Source: Kaistella flava (ex Peng et al. 2021) (GTDB lineage Bacteria; Bacteroidota; Bacteroidia; Flavobacteriales; Weeksellaceae). Taken from it: a DNA stretch of 64,000 bases. The position numbers and the translations under genes are program-made. Positions 25,802 to 36,700 of the stretch are shown piece by piece. The DNA is taken from contig NZ_CP040442.1 of assembly GCF_015191005.1 (NCBI RefSeq), forward strand, positions 3,410,001 to 3,474,000, given 5' to 3'. The notes beneath the pieces were generated by a model. It did not search any database, was not told where the DNA came from, and saw only the letters and a program-made list of their open reading frames with translations. Every line of letters starts with the position of its first letter. Positions within the stretch are counted from its first letter, which is position 1.

Positions 25802-26271
25802 ATTATAAAGTTATATCGTAAATATACAATAATTGTTAATATTACGATTTTTTAAAAACGGCAGTTTCACATAGCTCAATGCCCTCGCTGCCAAACGAAA
25901 GGATTCGTTTGGCGTTATTATAAAGCGAGCTTAATAGTTAGATAGAGTTTTCTTGTTTTCATAGCTGTAAAGCTATATCAGGATTTATTGAGTAATCTGT
26001 ATAGTTTTTTCAGGACGGGTCACCCAAAAATCATCGTCATAGATGCTCCATAGATACTTCATGGATAAAGCATGGATAGTTCATGAGGAGTTCATGAAAA
26101 GGATACTTAAAAATAGAGTAAAAAAAATGATAATTAACGTTCCAAAAATGTGTTAAGTAAAATTGAAATAGCAATCTGACTATAAATCAATCTGAAAAAG
26201 AGATAAGTTCTAATAACAAAAATTCCCCAAGTCAAACTCAGGGAATTTTTCATTAAATATAATGTGTTGTT
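25802..26271. other. Intergenic region with hairpin and short quasi-repeats
   Basis: A 10-base-arm hairpin (GCCAAACGAA at 25890-25899, TTCGTTTGGC at 25904-25913) lies in a GC-richer patch. At 26038-26100 the words CATAGAT, TTCATGGA and TTCATGA recur in loose tandem. No gene is seen. Confidence 0.5.
26220..26252 (-). terminator. Terminator of the TPR gene
   Basis: On the minus strand the stem AAAAATTCCC / GGGAATTTTT encloses about 12 bases and ends in a T-run. It lies 20 bases beyond the TPR gene stop. Confidence 0.7.
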
Positions 26272-26838
26272 TTACTGATTCAAAAACTTACTCAGATTCA
26301 AAGCATCTTGATTCGAAGGATCATATTCCAATGATTTTGCAATATGCTGTTTTGCTTGCTCTTTGTTGCTTTCCTTAAGTTGGTATGCCACGAACAAATG
26401 GGCATAAGCGAGATTCTTTTTACTTGCTTCCAATTCCTCTGGTTTTACCGCAGCGATGTATTTCTCGTAAGCTGTTTTTGCGTTCGCGTCGTCTTTCATG
26501 TTTTGATAAACATAGCCTTCGCTATAATAAGATGGAGCCCAATCTGGTAGTAAAGTTGAAATTTTATTCCAAGTTCCCAAGGCATTTTTCCAGTCTTTCG
26601 CATCCTGATAGGCCGTTGCTAGATTCACCAACGATTCGGTGTCATTTGGGTTGGCTTCAATCTTTTTCTTCAAAGCGTCGATTGCTGGATTTTGTTGAGA
26701 AGTTTGAACTTGTGCAGTTGCATTGGCAACGGTTTCTTGCGCTGCAGCAGCTTCCTGTGCATAACCGAAAGTTACCGCTCCTAAAAATAATGCTGCTACC
26801 AAAGCTCTTTGGGTGTTAATCACTCTTTCCTTTTTCAT
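26272..26838 (-). CDS. Tetratricopeptide-repeat protein, probably periplasmic
   Basis: I start this at ATG 26838 (MKKERVINTQRALVAALFLG), giving 188 residues; a TTG two codons upstream is less likely. A signal peptide (to about AVTFGYAQEA) precedes an Ala/Gln-rich linker and three TPR-like units: NDTESLVNLATAYQDAKDW, PSYYSEGYVYQNMKDDANAK and LAYAHLFVAYQLKESNKEQA. TPR proteins scaffold protein contacts. Similar short TPR proteins are common in this group but without a defined task. It stands alone, with its own terminator. Confidence 0.85.
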   Translation of the reverse strand: MKKERVINTQRALVAALFLGAVTFGYAQEAAAAQETVANATAQVQTSQQNPAIDALKKKIEANPNDTESLVNLATAYQDAKDWKNALGTWNKISTLLPDWAPSYYSEGYVYQNMKDDANAKTAYEKYIAAVKPEELEASKKNLAYAHLFVAYQLKESNKEQAKQHIAKSLEYDPSNQDALNLSKFLNQ

Positions 26839-27478
26839 ATTCAATTTTTTTGATTAAAATTTTAATTGCGCTTTTTCACAACAATAATAATTCCACGATT
26901 TCTGATTTTTTGAAAGTTTAATATTTTTAATACAAACTTAACTTTTACTTAAATTATTTAATTGATACCTTTTGTCTTAAATTTTCATAAAAATGAAATA
27001 TTAAAATTACTGACATGTTTAAACATACTTATCATTAAAAATGTTGTTTCCAAACACTGCAAATGAAAAATATTTATTAGATATATTTGTACAGCCAGCC
27101 AAAATAAATATTTTATAATTTCTCTAAACTTTTCCATAAGGGTATATATTTGACGGCAATATGAGAGTAGAGATGAAAATTAGAAAGGACAAAAAACTTC
27201 CCTGACAAAAACTGCAACAATTTGAAGTATAGTTAGTTATGAAAATAAGTAGATTATTGAAAATTTGTAATTATTTATAACTTTCTAGTTGTTACATACA
27301 TAGAGATTATTTGTTCTATTTTTTTGACACTTTTTTACACATTAGTTTTTTACGTATTGGATAAGAGTTATTTATTAGGAAACAAAACACTTCTGGTCTC
27401 AGCAGAGATATTTTTCTTTAAAAGTTTTTTGCTTCAATCTTTTAAAAATATCTTTGCACCCACATAAATTTTACATTA
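26839..27478. other. AT-rich intergenic region
   Basis: About 640 bases between divergent genes. Apart from the promoter listed at 27429-27457 I see no gene, RNA or strong hairpin. Confidence 0.5.
27429..27457 (+). promoter_or_regulatory. Bacteroidota-type promoter of the nucleoid-associated protein gene
   Basis: TTTG at 27429-27432, a 17-base spacer and TATCTTTG at 27450-27457 fit the consensus exactly. The ATG follows 22 bases after the -7 element. Confidence 0.75.
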
Positions 27479-28492
27479 ATGATCTCCAAAATAATCATCC
27501 ATAAAGTCGGAAACAAAATAAATCAGGAATCGCTTGTTCTATCGCAAGATGAATATCGGCCAGAGGAAGGAATGTTAGAAATGCTCGAAGATTTTTTCTT
27601 AAAAGCTTTTAAATCTGAAGAACAGTTTCAGTTTTACAGCGATACTTATTTGGTTCATAATCCGGTCTATAATTCGGTATCGGAAATTTTTGAAGATATA
27701 ACCAAATTCAAAGATGAGTCTGAAAACATCGCCGAACATCTTTATGACATCACCGAAAATCCACGTGTACAACCGGGTGAAGTTTTCATCTGTTATTTTG
27801 AAGGTGAAGAAACTGCAGGTGTTAAAATTGATTCCATCGGTATTTTTAAAACGGAAAATAAAACGCCTTTCTTGAAAGTTTTTCCGGAAGGTGACACTTT
27901 TGATATTGAGAAAGATTACGGTATCAGTTTAACAAAATTAGATAAAGGTTGTATTATTTACAATAACTTTAAAGAATCTGGTTACGCCGTTTCAGTCGTC
28001 GATAATAATAAAAATGGCGACATGTATTATTGGTTCGAGGATTTCTTGAAAGTAAAACAGCGTGACGATGAATATTTCCACACTCAGGAAACTTTGTCCG
28101 TTTACAAAGAATTCATCACCAAACAATTGCCACAGGAATTTGAAACTACCAAAGCTGATCAAGCGGAGTTTTTGAATAAATCAATTGAGTTCTTCAAAGA
28201 TAAAGAGCAGTTTGATTACGATGAATTTACCAAAGAAGTTTTGCAGGATGAGAATGTAATCGAGAGTTTTGGAAATTTCAAATCCGATTACGAGCAGGAA
28301 ATGCAGGTTTCAATTTCAGAAGATTTTGCCATCAATGAATCGGCGGTGAAGAAACAGAGTCGTGGTTTCAAAAGTATTATCAAACTCGATAAAAACTTTA
28401 GTATTTATGTTCACGGCGACCGTAAAATGATTGAGCAGGGACAAGATGAAAATGGAAAATATTACCGTCTTTATTTTGAGAAAGAACAATAA
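27479..28492 (+). CDS. Nucleoid-associated protein (NdpA/YejK-like family)
   Basis: The 337-residue protein matches the Bacteroidota branch of the 37-kDa nucleoid-associated protein family: the start MISKIIIHKVGNKINQESLV, the central VQPGEVFICYFEGEE and GCIIYNNFKESGYAVSVVDN, and the C-terminal SIYVHGDRKMIEQGQDENGK. Family members bind DNA and are found with the nucleoid; the mechanism is not well known. It is a single gene with a consensus promoter close upstream. No oddities were seen. Confidence 0.88.
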   Translation: MISKIIIHKVGNKINQESLVLSQDEYRPEEGMLEMLEDFFLKAFKSEEQFQFYSDTYLVHNPVYNSVSEIFEDITKFKDESENIAEHLYDITENPRVQPGEVFICYFEGEETAGVKIDSIGIFKTENKTPFLKVFPEGDTFDIEKDYGISLTKLDKGCIIYNNFKESGYAVSVVDNNKNGDMYYWFEDFLKVKQRDDEYFHTQETLSVYKEFITKQLPQEFETTKADQAEFLNKSIEFFKDKEQFDYDEFTKEVLQDENVIESFGNFKSDYEQEMQVSISEDFAINESAVKKQSRGFKSIIKLDKNFSIYVHGDRKMIEQGQDENGKYYRLYFEKEQ

Positions 28493-28603
28493 ATTATTTA
28501 AAGACAGAATTCATAAACATCCATTAAATAGTTACGATTAAGGTTAGAAAAAGGCTTTCAAAAAAGGATTACTTCGAAATGGTTCTTAAATGATATCGCT
28601 TTT

Positions 28604-29251
28604 ATGATTAAATTTATTAAAGATTTTTACCGAAATAGTTCGCCGAAATTATTGATTTCGCTTCTGTTTTTTTTGGCAGCATTATTAGTATTGGGAGTGA
28701 TTACTAATGAAATCGTTGTTGAAAAAGAAGAAGAAATAGATTTTCTGGTTTTTCAATTTTTCAAAACTCATTTCGTAAGAGCGGGTTTAACGCAGTACAT
28801 GTATGTAATCACCCAGTTTTCTTCGGCGCCATTTATAAAAATCGCATATCCGTTTCTAATAGTTATTTTACTGGCTTTCAAATTTTATCGAAAGGCATTA
28901 TTCACTTTTGTTACAGCCGTAGGCGGCTTGCTTCTGATCTATGGAATGAAAATGTTTTTTGCTCGACCACGACCACCTTATCCGCTTTTGTATAAAGAAG
29001 AGAGTTTTAGTTTTCCCAGCGGTCATGCGACTTTAAGTTTTATTCTTTATGGAACTTTAGCCTATTTTATCTGGTTAACAGATTTACCGAAAGTATGGAA
29101 ATATATGGCCATGGTATTTCTGATTTTGCTTTCGCTTACGATTGGTTTCAGTCGAGTTTATTTGCGGGTGCATTATCCAAGTGATGTTTTGGGTGGATTC
29201 TGTTTAGGTTATTCGTGGTTATTCCTGATGATTTATACGTTCAGAAAATGA
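28604..29251 (+). CDS. PAP2-superfamily membrane phosphatase
   Basis: The 215-residue protein is a membrane PAP2 phosphatase with the three conserved phosphatase motifs: KMFFARPRPPYP (motif 1, KxxxxxxRP), FPSGHATLSF (motif 2, PSGH) and SRVYLRVHYPSDVLGG (motif 3, SRxxxxxHxxxD). About six transmembrane helices surround them. Such enzymes dephosphorylate undecaprenyl pyrophosphate, phosphatidylglycerol phosphate or lipid A; the substrate cannot be told from sequence. It stands alone on the plus strand between the nucleoid-associated protein and the Fpg/Nei-like gene. Confidence 0.92.
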   Translation: MIKFIKDFYRNSSPKLLISLLFFLAALLVLGVITNEIVVEKEEEIDFLVFQFFKTHFVRAGLTQYMYVITQFSSAPFIKIAYPFLIVILLAFKFYRKALFTFVTAVGGLLLIYGMKMFFARPRPPYPLLYKEESFSFPSGHATLSFILYGTLAYFIWLTDLPKVWKYMAMVFLILLSLTIGFSRVYLRVHYPSDVLGGFCLGYSWLFLMIYTFRK

Positions 29252-29282
29252 GCTCCCTTAAATTAAACCAACTCAATATTGA

Positions 29283-29315
29283 TTGTAAAGTCAAGTATTA
29301 ATTTCTTTACTTTTG
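29283..29315 (+). promoter_or_regulatory. Promoter of the Fpg/Nei-like gene
   Basis: TTG at 29283-29285, a 22-base spacer and TACTTTTG at 29308-29315. The ATG is 33 bases after the -7 element. Confidence 0.6.
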
Positions 29316-29347
29316 CTGCTTGAACTATTTATTAAAAATTAAATAAA

Positions 29348-30076
29348 ATGTCAGAAGGACCATCCATCATTTTTCTAAAAAACAAACTGCAACGCTACAA
29401 AGGAAAAACTGTTTCTAAAGTTTCGGGCGATTCGACGATTGATGAATCTTTATTTGAAAATGCAACGCTGATCGATATTCAAACTTTCGGTAAAAATTTC
29501 CTTTTCATTTTTAAAGAATTTTTCGCTGCGATTGAAGTCAATCTAGTGGGAAATGTTTTGGTCAACAAACGCAAGAAAATCGCCGCTGGTTTTTCATTCC
29601 ATTTTGAGGAAAATGAAATCAATTTTTATAATTCTGATGTTAAAGTTTTCCAGGGAAAACCGACTGATCATTTTAATTTTAAAACAGATATCTCAAAACC
29701 AGAATTCGATGCTGATTTTATTTTAAATGAATTGCAAAGTAATCATCATGATGAGAAAATTGGTGCAGCTTTATTGAACCAAAATATTCTTGCAGGCGTC
29801 GGCCCTATCATTAGAACTGAAACTTTATACCATGCGAAAATTCATCCAGATAGTTTGATTAAAGCTATTCCTGAGAAAAAATTAATATTCCTATTGAAAA
29901 TGGTAGTGGATTACGCAGAAGAGTTTTTGACTTTATTAAAAACCGACAGTGTAGAAAAGAACGCTTTAATTTTTGAAAAGAAAAACTGCCCGAAAGACAA
30001 ATTTCCACTTGTTATAGCAGAAGTGGGGAAAGTAAAAACCTACGTTTGCGAAAAGTGTCAAAAGCTTTTCGTGTAA
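29348..30076 (+). CDS. Fpg/Nei-family DNA glycosylase-like protein
   Basis: The 242-residue protein resembles bacterial formamidopyrimidine-DNA glycosylase/endonuclease VIII: N-terminal MSEGPSIIFLK, the helix-two-turn-helix region with IGAALLNQNILAGVGPIIRTE (about 138-158) and a C-terminal CxnCxxC zinc finger ending VCEKCQKLF. The family normally has Pro at position 2 (MPEG), which is the catalytic nucleophile after Met removal; here it is Ser, with Glu3 kept. The enzyme may thus lack the AP-lyase reaction or use another residue. It may still bind damaged DNA. A lone gene with its own promoter. Confidence 0.85.
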   Translation: MSEGPSIIFLKNKLQRYKGKTVSKVSGDSTIDESLFENATLIDIQTFGKNFLFIFKEFFAAIEVNLVGNVLVNKRKKIAAGFSFHFEENEINFYNSDVKVFQGKPTDHFNFKTDISKPEFDADFILNELQSNHHDEKIGAALLNQNILAGVGPIIRTETLYHAKIHPDSLIKAIPEKKLIFLLKMVVDYAEEFLTLLKTDSVEKNALIFEKKNCPKDKFPLVIAEVGKVKTYVCEKCQKLFV

Positions 30077-30776
30077 AATCAAATTTCAAAAAATTTCAAA
30101 CTGTAAAAGTGAAAAATTCTCAGCAGGAAATTGAAAAAATGCAAGAAAAGGTTTGCCTTTATTCTGCGCTAAGATTTCCAAAATCATTGCTCAGAATTTT
30201 ATTCAAAAGCAGTTACAGAATAAACTTAACCGGGTTTTGAAGCATTAATATTTGTTTAAAAACATCCTATAATCTCTTTCTATTTTCAGGCGTACTTACT
30301 CATTTTTAATATGTTGAAAATTAATAATCATTAGTATTCAGTAAGTGTTTAATGCTAGTAAGTATTGTGTAAATATACTTTTCAATTAGAATGATATGGG
30401 TTAAATAAACGCCTGGTAATTAAGGAAATGCCAGTACCTTTGTGGTATTAAAAATCTTAAAAACACACCAACACAAATGAAAAGAAAAAATCTATTTTAT
30501 TTCTATTAAAGGATGCCTTGTCATACCTTATTTTTAGCGATTTGTTACATTTTTGAAATTAATAAGTGCTATTCTACTCTAGAATTTAGAACCTCCATTT
30601 TTACATTTTTCTGATTTCAATTTTTAAATTGAAAAATATTCTATCGTGTTTTGAATTCGATCAATAAGTTGCATACTTATTTTACATTATGCTTTTGCAT
30701 TTTTCAAATAATGACGTCTGGTGACGATGTCTCGTCTATTATTATTATTTAAATCAAATTTAAAAAAACAAAGAAG
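30077..30776. other. Long upstream region of the adhesin gene
   Basis: About 700 bases without an intact gene. A -7-like TACCTTTG is at 30435-30442. Thirty-five bases on, ATG 30477 opens a 10-codon frame (MKRKNLFYFY, stop 30507-30509), which looks like the start of a signal peptide and may be a leader or a broken gene start. No terminator is seen before the adhesin ATG at 30777. Confidence 0.45.
30435..30442 (+). promoter_or_regulatory. Possible -7 element for the adhesin gene
   Basis: TACCTTTG fits TAnnTTTG, but no clear -33 element lies 17-23 bases upstream. If used, the leader RNA would be about 330 bases. Confidence 0.35.
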
Positions 30777-33700
30777 ATGAAAAAATTTTTTCTACTTTCT
30801 AAATTACTCAGCACCTTAGTGGCAGCTGTTTTGTTTTTAATGCCAAGTGTTAATTTCGGACAGGCTCCTAACCTGGGATCAGCTTCCAGTTTTGCGCTAT
30901 TTACAGCAGCTGGAGCATTTAATAACACGGGGGCGGGAACAATCGTAACCGGCGATGTTGGCACTAACGTAGGTGCATTCAATGCATTTCCTCCCGGAAC
31001 ACTAATTGGGCAAAAGCATCATGCAGACCTTGTTTCGTCACAAGCTGCTATAGATGTAGCTTTTGCCTATGGTAGCGTCAGTACGGTAACATGCGGCAGC
31101 GTAATTTCAACAACGATGGGAAGTGGGCAAACACTTCTACCGAACGTTTATTGCCTTGGGGCAGCTTCAACAATTAATGGCGATCTTATCCTGGATGGAG
31201 GAGGAGATCCCAATTCTATATTTATTTTTAAAATAGATGGCGCTTTAGCTACTACTGTTAATTCACGAGTTCTGTTGACTAATGGCGCTTCATTATGCAA
31301 TGTTTATTGGCAGGTAAATGGCGAAGTGGATTTAGGAGACAATTCTCTTTTCCAGGGCACGATTTTAGCTGATGGGGCAATAAATCTATTGCAAGGTGCA
31401 ACACTAAATGGACGTGGGCTTTCCACTGCCGGAGCTATTAGCTTATCTACCAATACAGTCACACTAAGCTTACAGCCAACAGCATCAGTAATTACAGCAG
31501 GCGGAGCGACAACATTTTGTGCAGGTGGCAGTGTTACACTTTCAGGAAATAGCGGCGGAACCTGGAGTACCGGAGCAACAACTTCATCAATAACCGTAAA
31601 CACAAGTGGCGACTATTTTGTAACCAATACAAATGCCTGCGGCAGTGTAAATTCGAACCATATTATAGTAACAGTCAACCCGCTGCCTGCAGCAACTGCT
31701 GGTAGAGATACATCCATCTGTAGTGGTAATAGTGTAACGCTCGGTACTTCTCCGGTATCAGGACATACTTACTCATGGACACCTTCAACAGGATTGAGTT
31801 CTACAACCATAGCAAACCCTGTTGCCAGCCCAACAACTACTACTACCTATACATTAGTAGAAACAATTACTGCAACGGGTTGTCAAAATACAAATTCCGT
31901 AACAGTAACAGTTAGCCCAGCGCCTGTTGCATCAGTAATTACAGCAGGGGGAGCTACAGCATTTTGTACAGGTGGCAGTGTTACACTTTCAGGAAATAGC
32001 GGCGGAACCTGGAGTACCGGGGCAACAACTCCATCAATAACCGTAACCACAAGTGGCGACTATTTTGTAACCAATACAAATGCCTGCGGCAGTGTAAATT
32101 CAAATCATATCATAGTAACAGTCAGCCCAGCGCCTGTTGCATCAGTAATTACAGCAGGCGGAGCCACTACGTTTTGTGCAGGTGGCAGTGTTACACTTTC
32201 AGGAAATAGCGGTGGGACATGGAGCACCGGGGCAACAACTGCAACCATAACCGTAAACACAAGTGGCGACTATTTTGTAACCAATACAAATGCCTGCGGC
32301 AGTGTAAATTCGAACCATATTATAGTAACAGTCAACCCGCTGCCTGCTGCAACTGCTGGTAGAGATACGGCCATATGTAGTGGTAATAGCGTAACTCTTG
32401 GTACTACTCCGGTATCAGGGCATACTTACTTATGGACACCGTCAACAGGATTGAGTTCAGCAACCATAGCAAACCCTGTCGCCAGCCCAACAACAACTAC
32501 TACCTATACATTAGTAGAAACAATTACTGCAACAGGTTGTCAAAATACAAATTCCGTAACAGTGACAGTTAGCCCAGCGCCTGTTGCATCAGTAATTACA
32601 GCAGGCGGAGCCACAACATTTTGTGCAGGTGGCAGTGTTACACTTTCAGGAAATAGCGGTGGGACATGGAGCACGGGGGCAACAACTGCAACCATAATCG
32701 TAACCACAAGTGGCGACTATTTTGTAACCAATACAAATGCCTGTGGCAGTGTAAATTCAAATCATATTACAGTAACAGTTAGCCCAGCGGCTGTTGCATC
32801 AGTAATTACAGCAGGCGGAGCCACAACATTTTGTGCAGGTGGCAGTGTTATACTTTCAGGAAATAGCGGTGGGACATGGAGCACCGGGGCAACAACTGCA
32901 ACCATAACCGCAACAACAAGTGGCGACTATTTTGTAACCAATACAAATGCCTGTGGCAGTGTAAATTCAAATCATATTATAGTAACAGTTAGCCCAGCGC
33001 CTGTTGTATCAGTAATTACAGCAGGCGGAGCCACAACATTTTGTGCAGGTGGCAGTGTTATACTTTCAGGAAATAGCGGTGGGACATGGAGTACCGGGGC
33101 AACAACTCCAACCATAACCGTAACAACAAGTGGCGACTATTTTGTAACCAATACAAATGCCTGCGGCAGTGTAAATTCAAATCATATTATAGTAACAGTA
33201 AGCCCAGCGGCTGTTGCATCAGTAATTACAGCAGGCGGAGCGACAACATTTTGTGCAGGTGGCAGTGTTACACTTTCAGGAAATAGCGGTGGAACATGGA
33301 GCACCGGGGCAACAACTGCAACCATAACCGTAACCACAAGTGGAGACTATTTTGTAACCAATACAAATGCCTGTGGCAGTGTAAATTCAAATCATATCAT
33401 AGTAACAGTCAGCCCGCTTCCGGTTTGTACTATCACCGGTAACAGTGTCATTTGCCAGGGCCAATCCACCCAGCTATGCGCACCAGCGGGCTTTACTAAA
33501 TATTTGTGGAGCACCGGGGCAACCACTAGTTGCATTACAGTAAGCACTGCGGGTACTTATACAGTTACAACCACCAATGCGGCCGGATGCACCAGCACCG
33601 GCAGCAAGACAGTAACCGTTAGTGCATTGCCGGTTTGTACTATCACCGGTAACAGTGTCATTTGCCAGGGCCAATCCACCCAGCTATGCGCACCAGCGGG

Positions 33701-36700
33701 CTTTACTAAATATTTGTGGAGCACCGGGGCAACCACTAGTTGCATTACAGTAAGCACTGCGGGTACTTATACAGTTACAACCACCAATGCGGCCGGATGC
33801 ACCAGCACCTGCAGCAAGACAGTAACCGTTAGTTCATTGCCGGTTTGTACTATCACCGGTGACAGTGTCATTTGCCAGGGCCAATCCACCCAGCTATGCG
33901 CACCAGCGGGCTTTACTAAATATTTGTGGAGCACCGGGGCAACCACTAGTTGCATTACAGTAAGCACTGCGGATACTTATACAGTTACAACCACCAATGC
34001 GGCCGGATGCACCAGCACCGGCAGCAAGACAGTAACCGTTAGTGCATTGCCGGTTTGTACTATCACCGGTAACAGTGTCATTTGCCAGGGCCAATCCACC
34101 CAGCTATGCGCACCAGCGGGCTTTACTAAATATTTGTGGAGCACCGGGGCAACCACTAGTTGCATTACAGTAAGCACTGCGGGTACTTATACAGTTACAA
34201 CCACCAATGCGGCCGGATGCACCAGCACCTGCAGCAAGACAGTAACCGTTAGTGCATTGCCGGTTTGTACTATCACCGGTGACAGTGTCATTTGCCAGGG
34301 CCAATCCACCCAGCTATGCGCACCAGCGGGCTTTACTAAATATTTGTGGAGCACCGGGGCAACCACTAGTTGCATTACAGTAAGCACTGCGGGTACTTAT
34401 ACAGTTACAACCACCAATGCGGCCGGATGCACCAGCACCTGCAGCAAGACAGTAACCGTTAGTTCATTGCCGGTTTGTACTATCACCGGTAACAGTGTCA
34501 TTTGCCAGGGCCAATCCACCCAGCTATGCGCACCAGCGGGCTTTACTAAATATTTGTGGAGCACCGGGGCAACCACTAGTTGCATTACAGTAAGCACTGC
34601 GGGTACTTATACAGTTACAACAACCAATGCGGCCGGATGCACCAGCACCGGCAGCAAGACAGTAACCGTTAGTGCATTGCCGGTTTGTACTATCACCGGT
34701 AACAGTGTCATTTGCCAGGGCCAATCCACCCAGCTATGCGCACCAGCGGGCTTTACTAAATATTTGTGGAGCACCGGGGCAACCACTAGTTGCATTACAG
34801 TAAGCACTGCGGGTACTTATACAGTTACAACAACCAATGCGGCCGGATGCACCAGCACCTGCAGCAAGACAGTAACCGTTAGTTCATTGCCGGTTTGTAC
34901 TATCACCGGTGACAGTGTCATTTGCCAGGGCCAATCCACCCAGCTATGCGCACCAGCGGGCTTTACTAAATATTTGTGGAGCACCGGGGCAACCACTAGT
35001 TGCATTACAGTAAGCACTGCGGGTACTTATACAGTTACAACCACCAATGCGGCCGGATGCACCAGCACCGGCAGCAAGACAGTAACCGTTACCAAAGTGG
35101 AAGTTCATGTTGAAGCCGGTTCAATCTCATGTAATGGAGGTGAATCTACAGTGAAGGTAACTGCCACAGGTGGAACTGCCCCTTATACAGGAGTTGGAAC
35201 ATTTACAGTGAAAGCCGGAACTCATACTTACACCGTTAAAGATGCGAAAGGATGTTCAGTTTCGAAAGAAATCACGATTACAGAACCTTCTAAATTGGTT
35301 GTTCATATTGAAGCCTGTTCAATCTCATGTAATGGAGGTGAATCTACAGTGAAGGTAACTGCCACAGGTGGAACTGCCCCTTATACAGGAGTTGGAACAT
35401 TTACAGTGAAAGCGGGAACTCATACTTACACCGTTAAAGATGCGAAAGGATGTTCAGTTTCGAAAGAAATCACGATTACAGAACCTTCTAAATTGGTTGT
35501 TCATATTGAAGCCTGTTCAATCTCATGTAATGGAGGTGAATCTACAGTGAAGGTAACTGCCACAGGTGGAACTGCCCCTTACACAGGAGTTGGAACATTT
35601 ACAGCGAAAGCCGGAACTCATACTTACACCGTTAAAGATGCTAAAGGCTGTTCAGGTGTTAAAGAGATCATGATTACTCAACCAGAGGCATTGAATTTAG
35701 TACTTACAATTCCACCTGCTAATCCTAATGGATTAACTACCGTTAAAGTAACGGTAAGTGGAGGAACTCCGGTATATAAATATCTTTGGTCAAATGGTGA
35801 AACTGGTTCTTCAGCGAATTTAGGAGCTGGATTATTCAGTGTAACTGTGACAGACTATAAAGGATGCAAAGCAACCATAGGAGGTGAAATTAAACCAATA
35901 GATTGTGGTAGATTTACAACTGTTACGCAAGGAGGTTGGGGCGCAAAAGCTGCAGGAAATAATTGGGGCGCATATAGAAACCAATATTTTGCAGGAGCAT
36001 TCCCAGCTGGTTTAACAGTTGGTGCAGGTTCAAGATTCTTGAAACTAACTACTGCAAAAGCAGTCGAGGACTTCTTACCAAGCGGGTCAACTCCAAGAGC
36101 ATTAGATCCAGGTACATTAACAAATCCTGGTGCAAGCTATGCTAATGTTTTAGCAGGTCAAGTTGTTGCATTAACTTTAAATGTGAGATTTGATGAATAT
36201 GATGCTAACTTTTCACCATCATCAACGAAGTTAGGTGATATGGTAGTAGCTTCTGGTACCTTTGCAGGAATGTCAGTTTATCAAGTTCTTGCCGAATCCA
36301 ACAAGGTTCTTGGTGGTATTTCAGTTTATTCAGCTTCAAAAATGAATTCTATCGTAGATGAAATAAATAACAATTACGATGGAGGTATGATAAATAATCA
36401 TGTGTTAACTTGTCCATGTCCAGAACCAGGACTTGCTACAGGTACAAATGATATCTTACCTGTTGTTTCAAAAATGGTACTTTATCCAAATCCTTCAGAT
36501 GGAGAATTTAATATTAAGTTTGATGCTGAACAAGGAACATTAGTTTTGGTACAATTATTTGATATGTCAGGTAAATTGATTGGAGATTATAGCAATAAAG
36601 TGATAAGAAGTGGTAATAAAGCCAATTTAAATGTGAAAAACTATAATCTTGTAGGTGGCTCATATGTGGTTAAAGTTAAAACTTCAACTAGTGAAAAAAC

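Noticed and set aside
30046..30240. 64-codon frame overlapping the end of the Fpg/Nei-like gene
   Set aside because: It overlaps the zinc finger codons in another frame and has no recognisable domain or start context.
33474..35017. Series of identical 66-codon minus-strand open frames
   Set aside because: They are antisense shadows of the 210-bp adhesin repeats and repeat with the same period.
33421..35098. Regular repeats considered as a CRISPR array
   Set aside because: The 210-bp units are contiguous coding repeats without spacers, and no cas genes are present.
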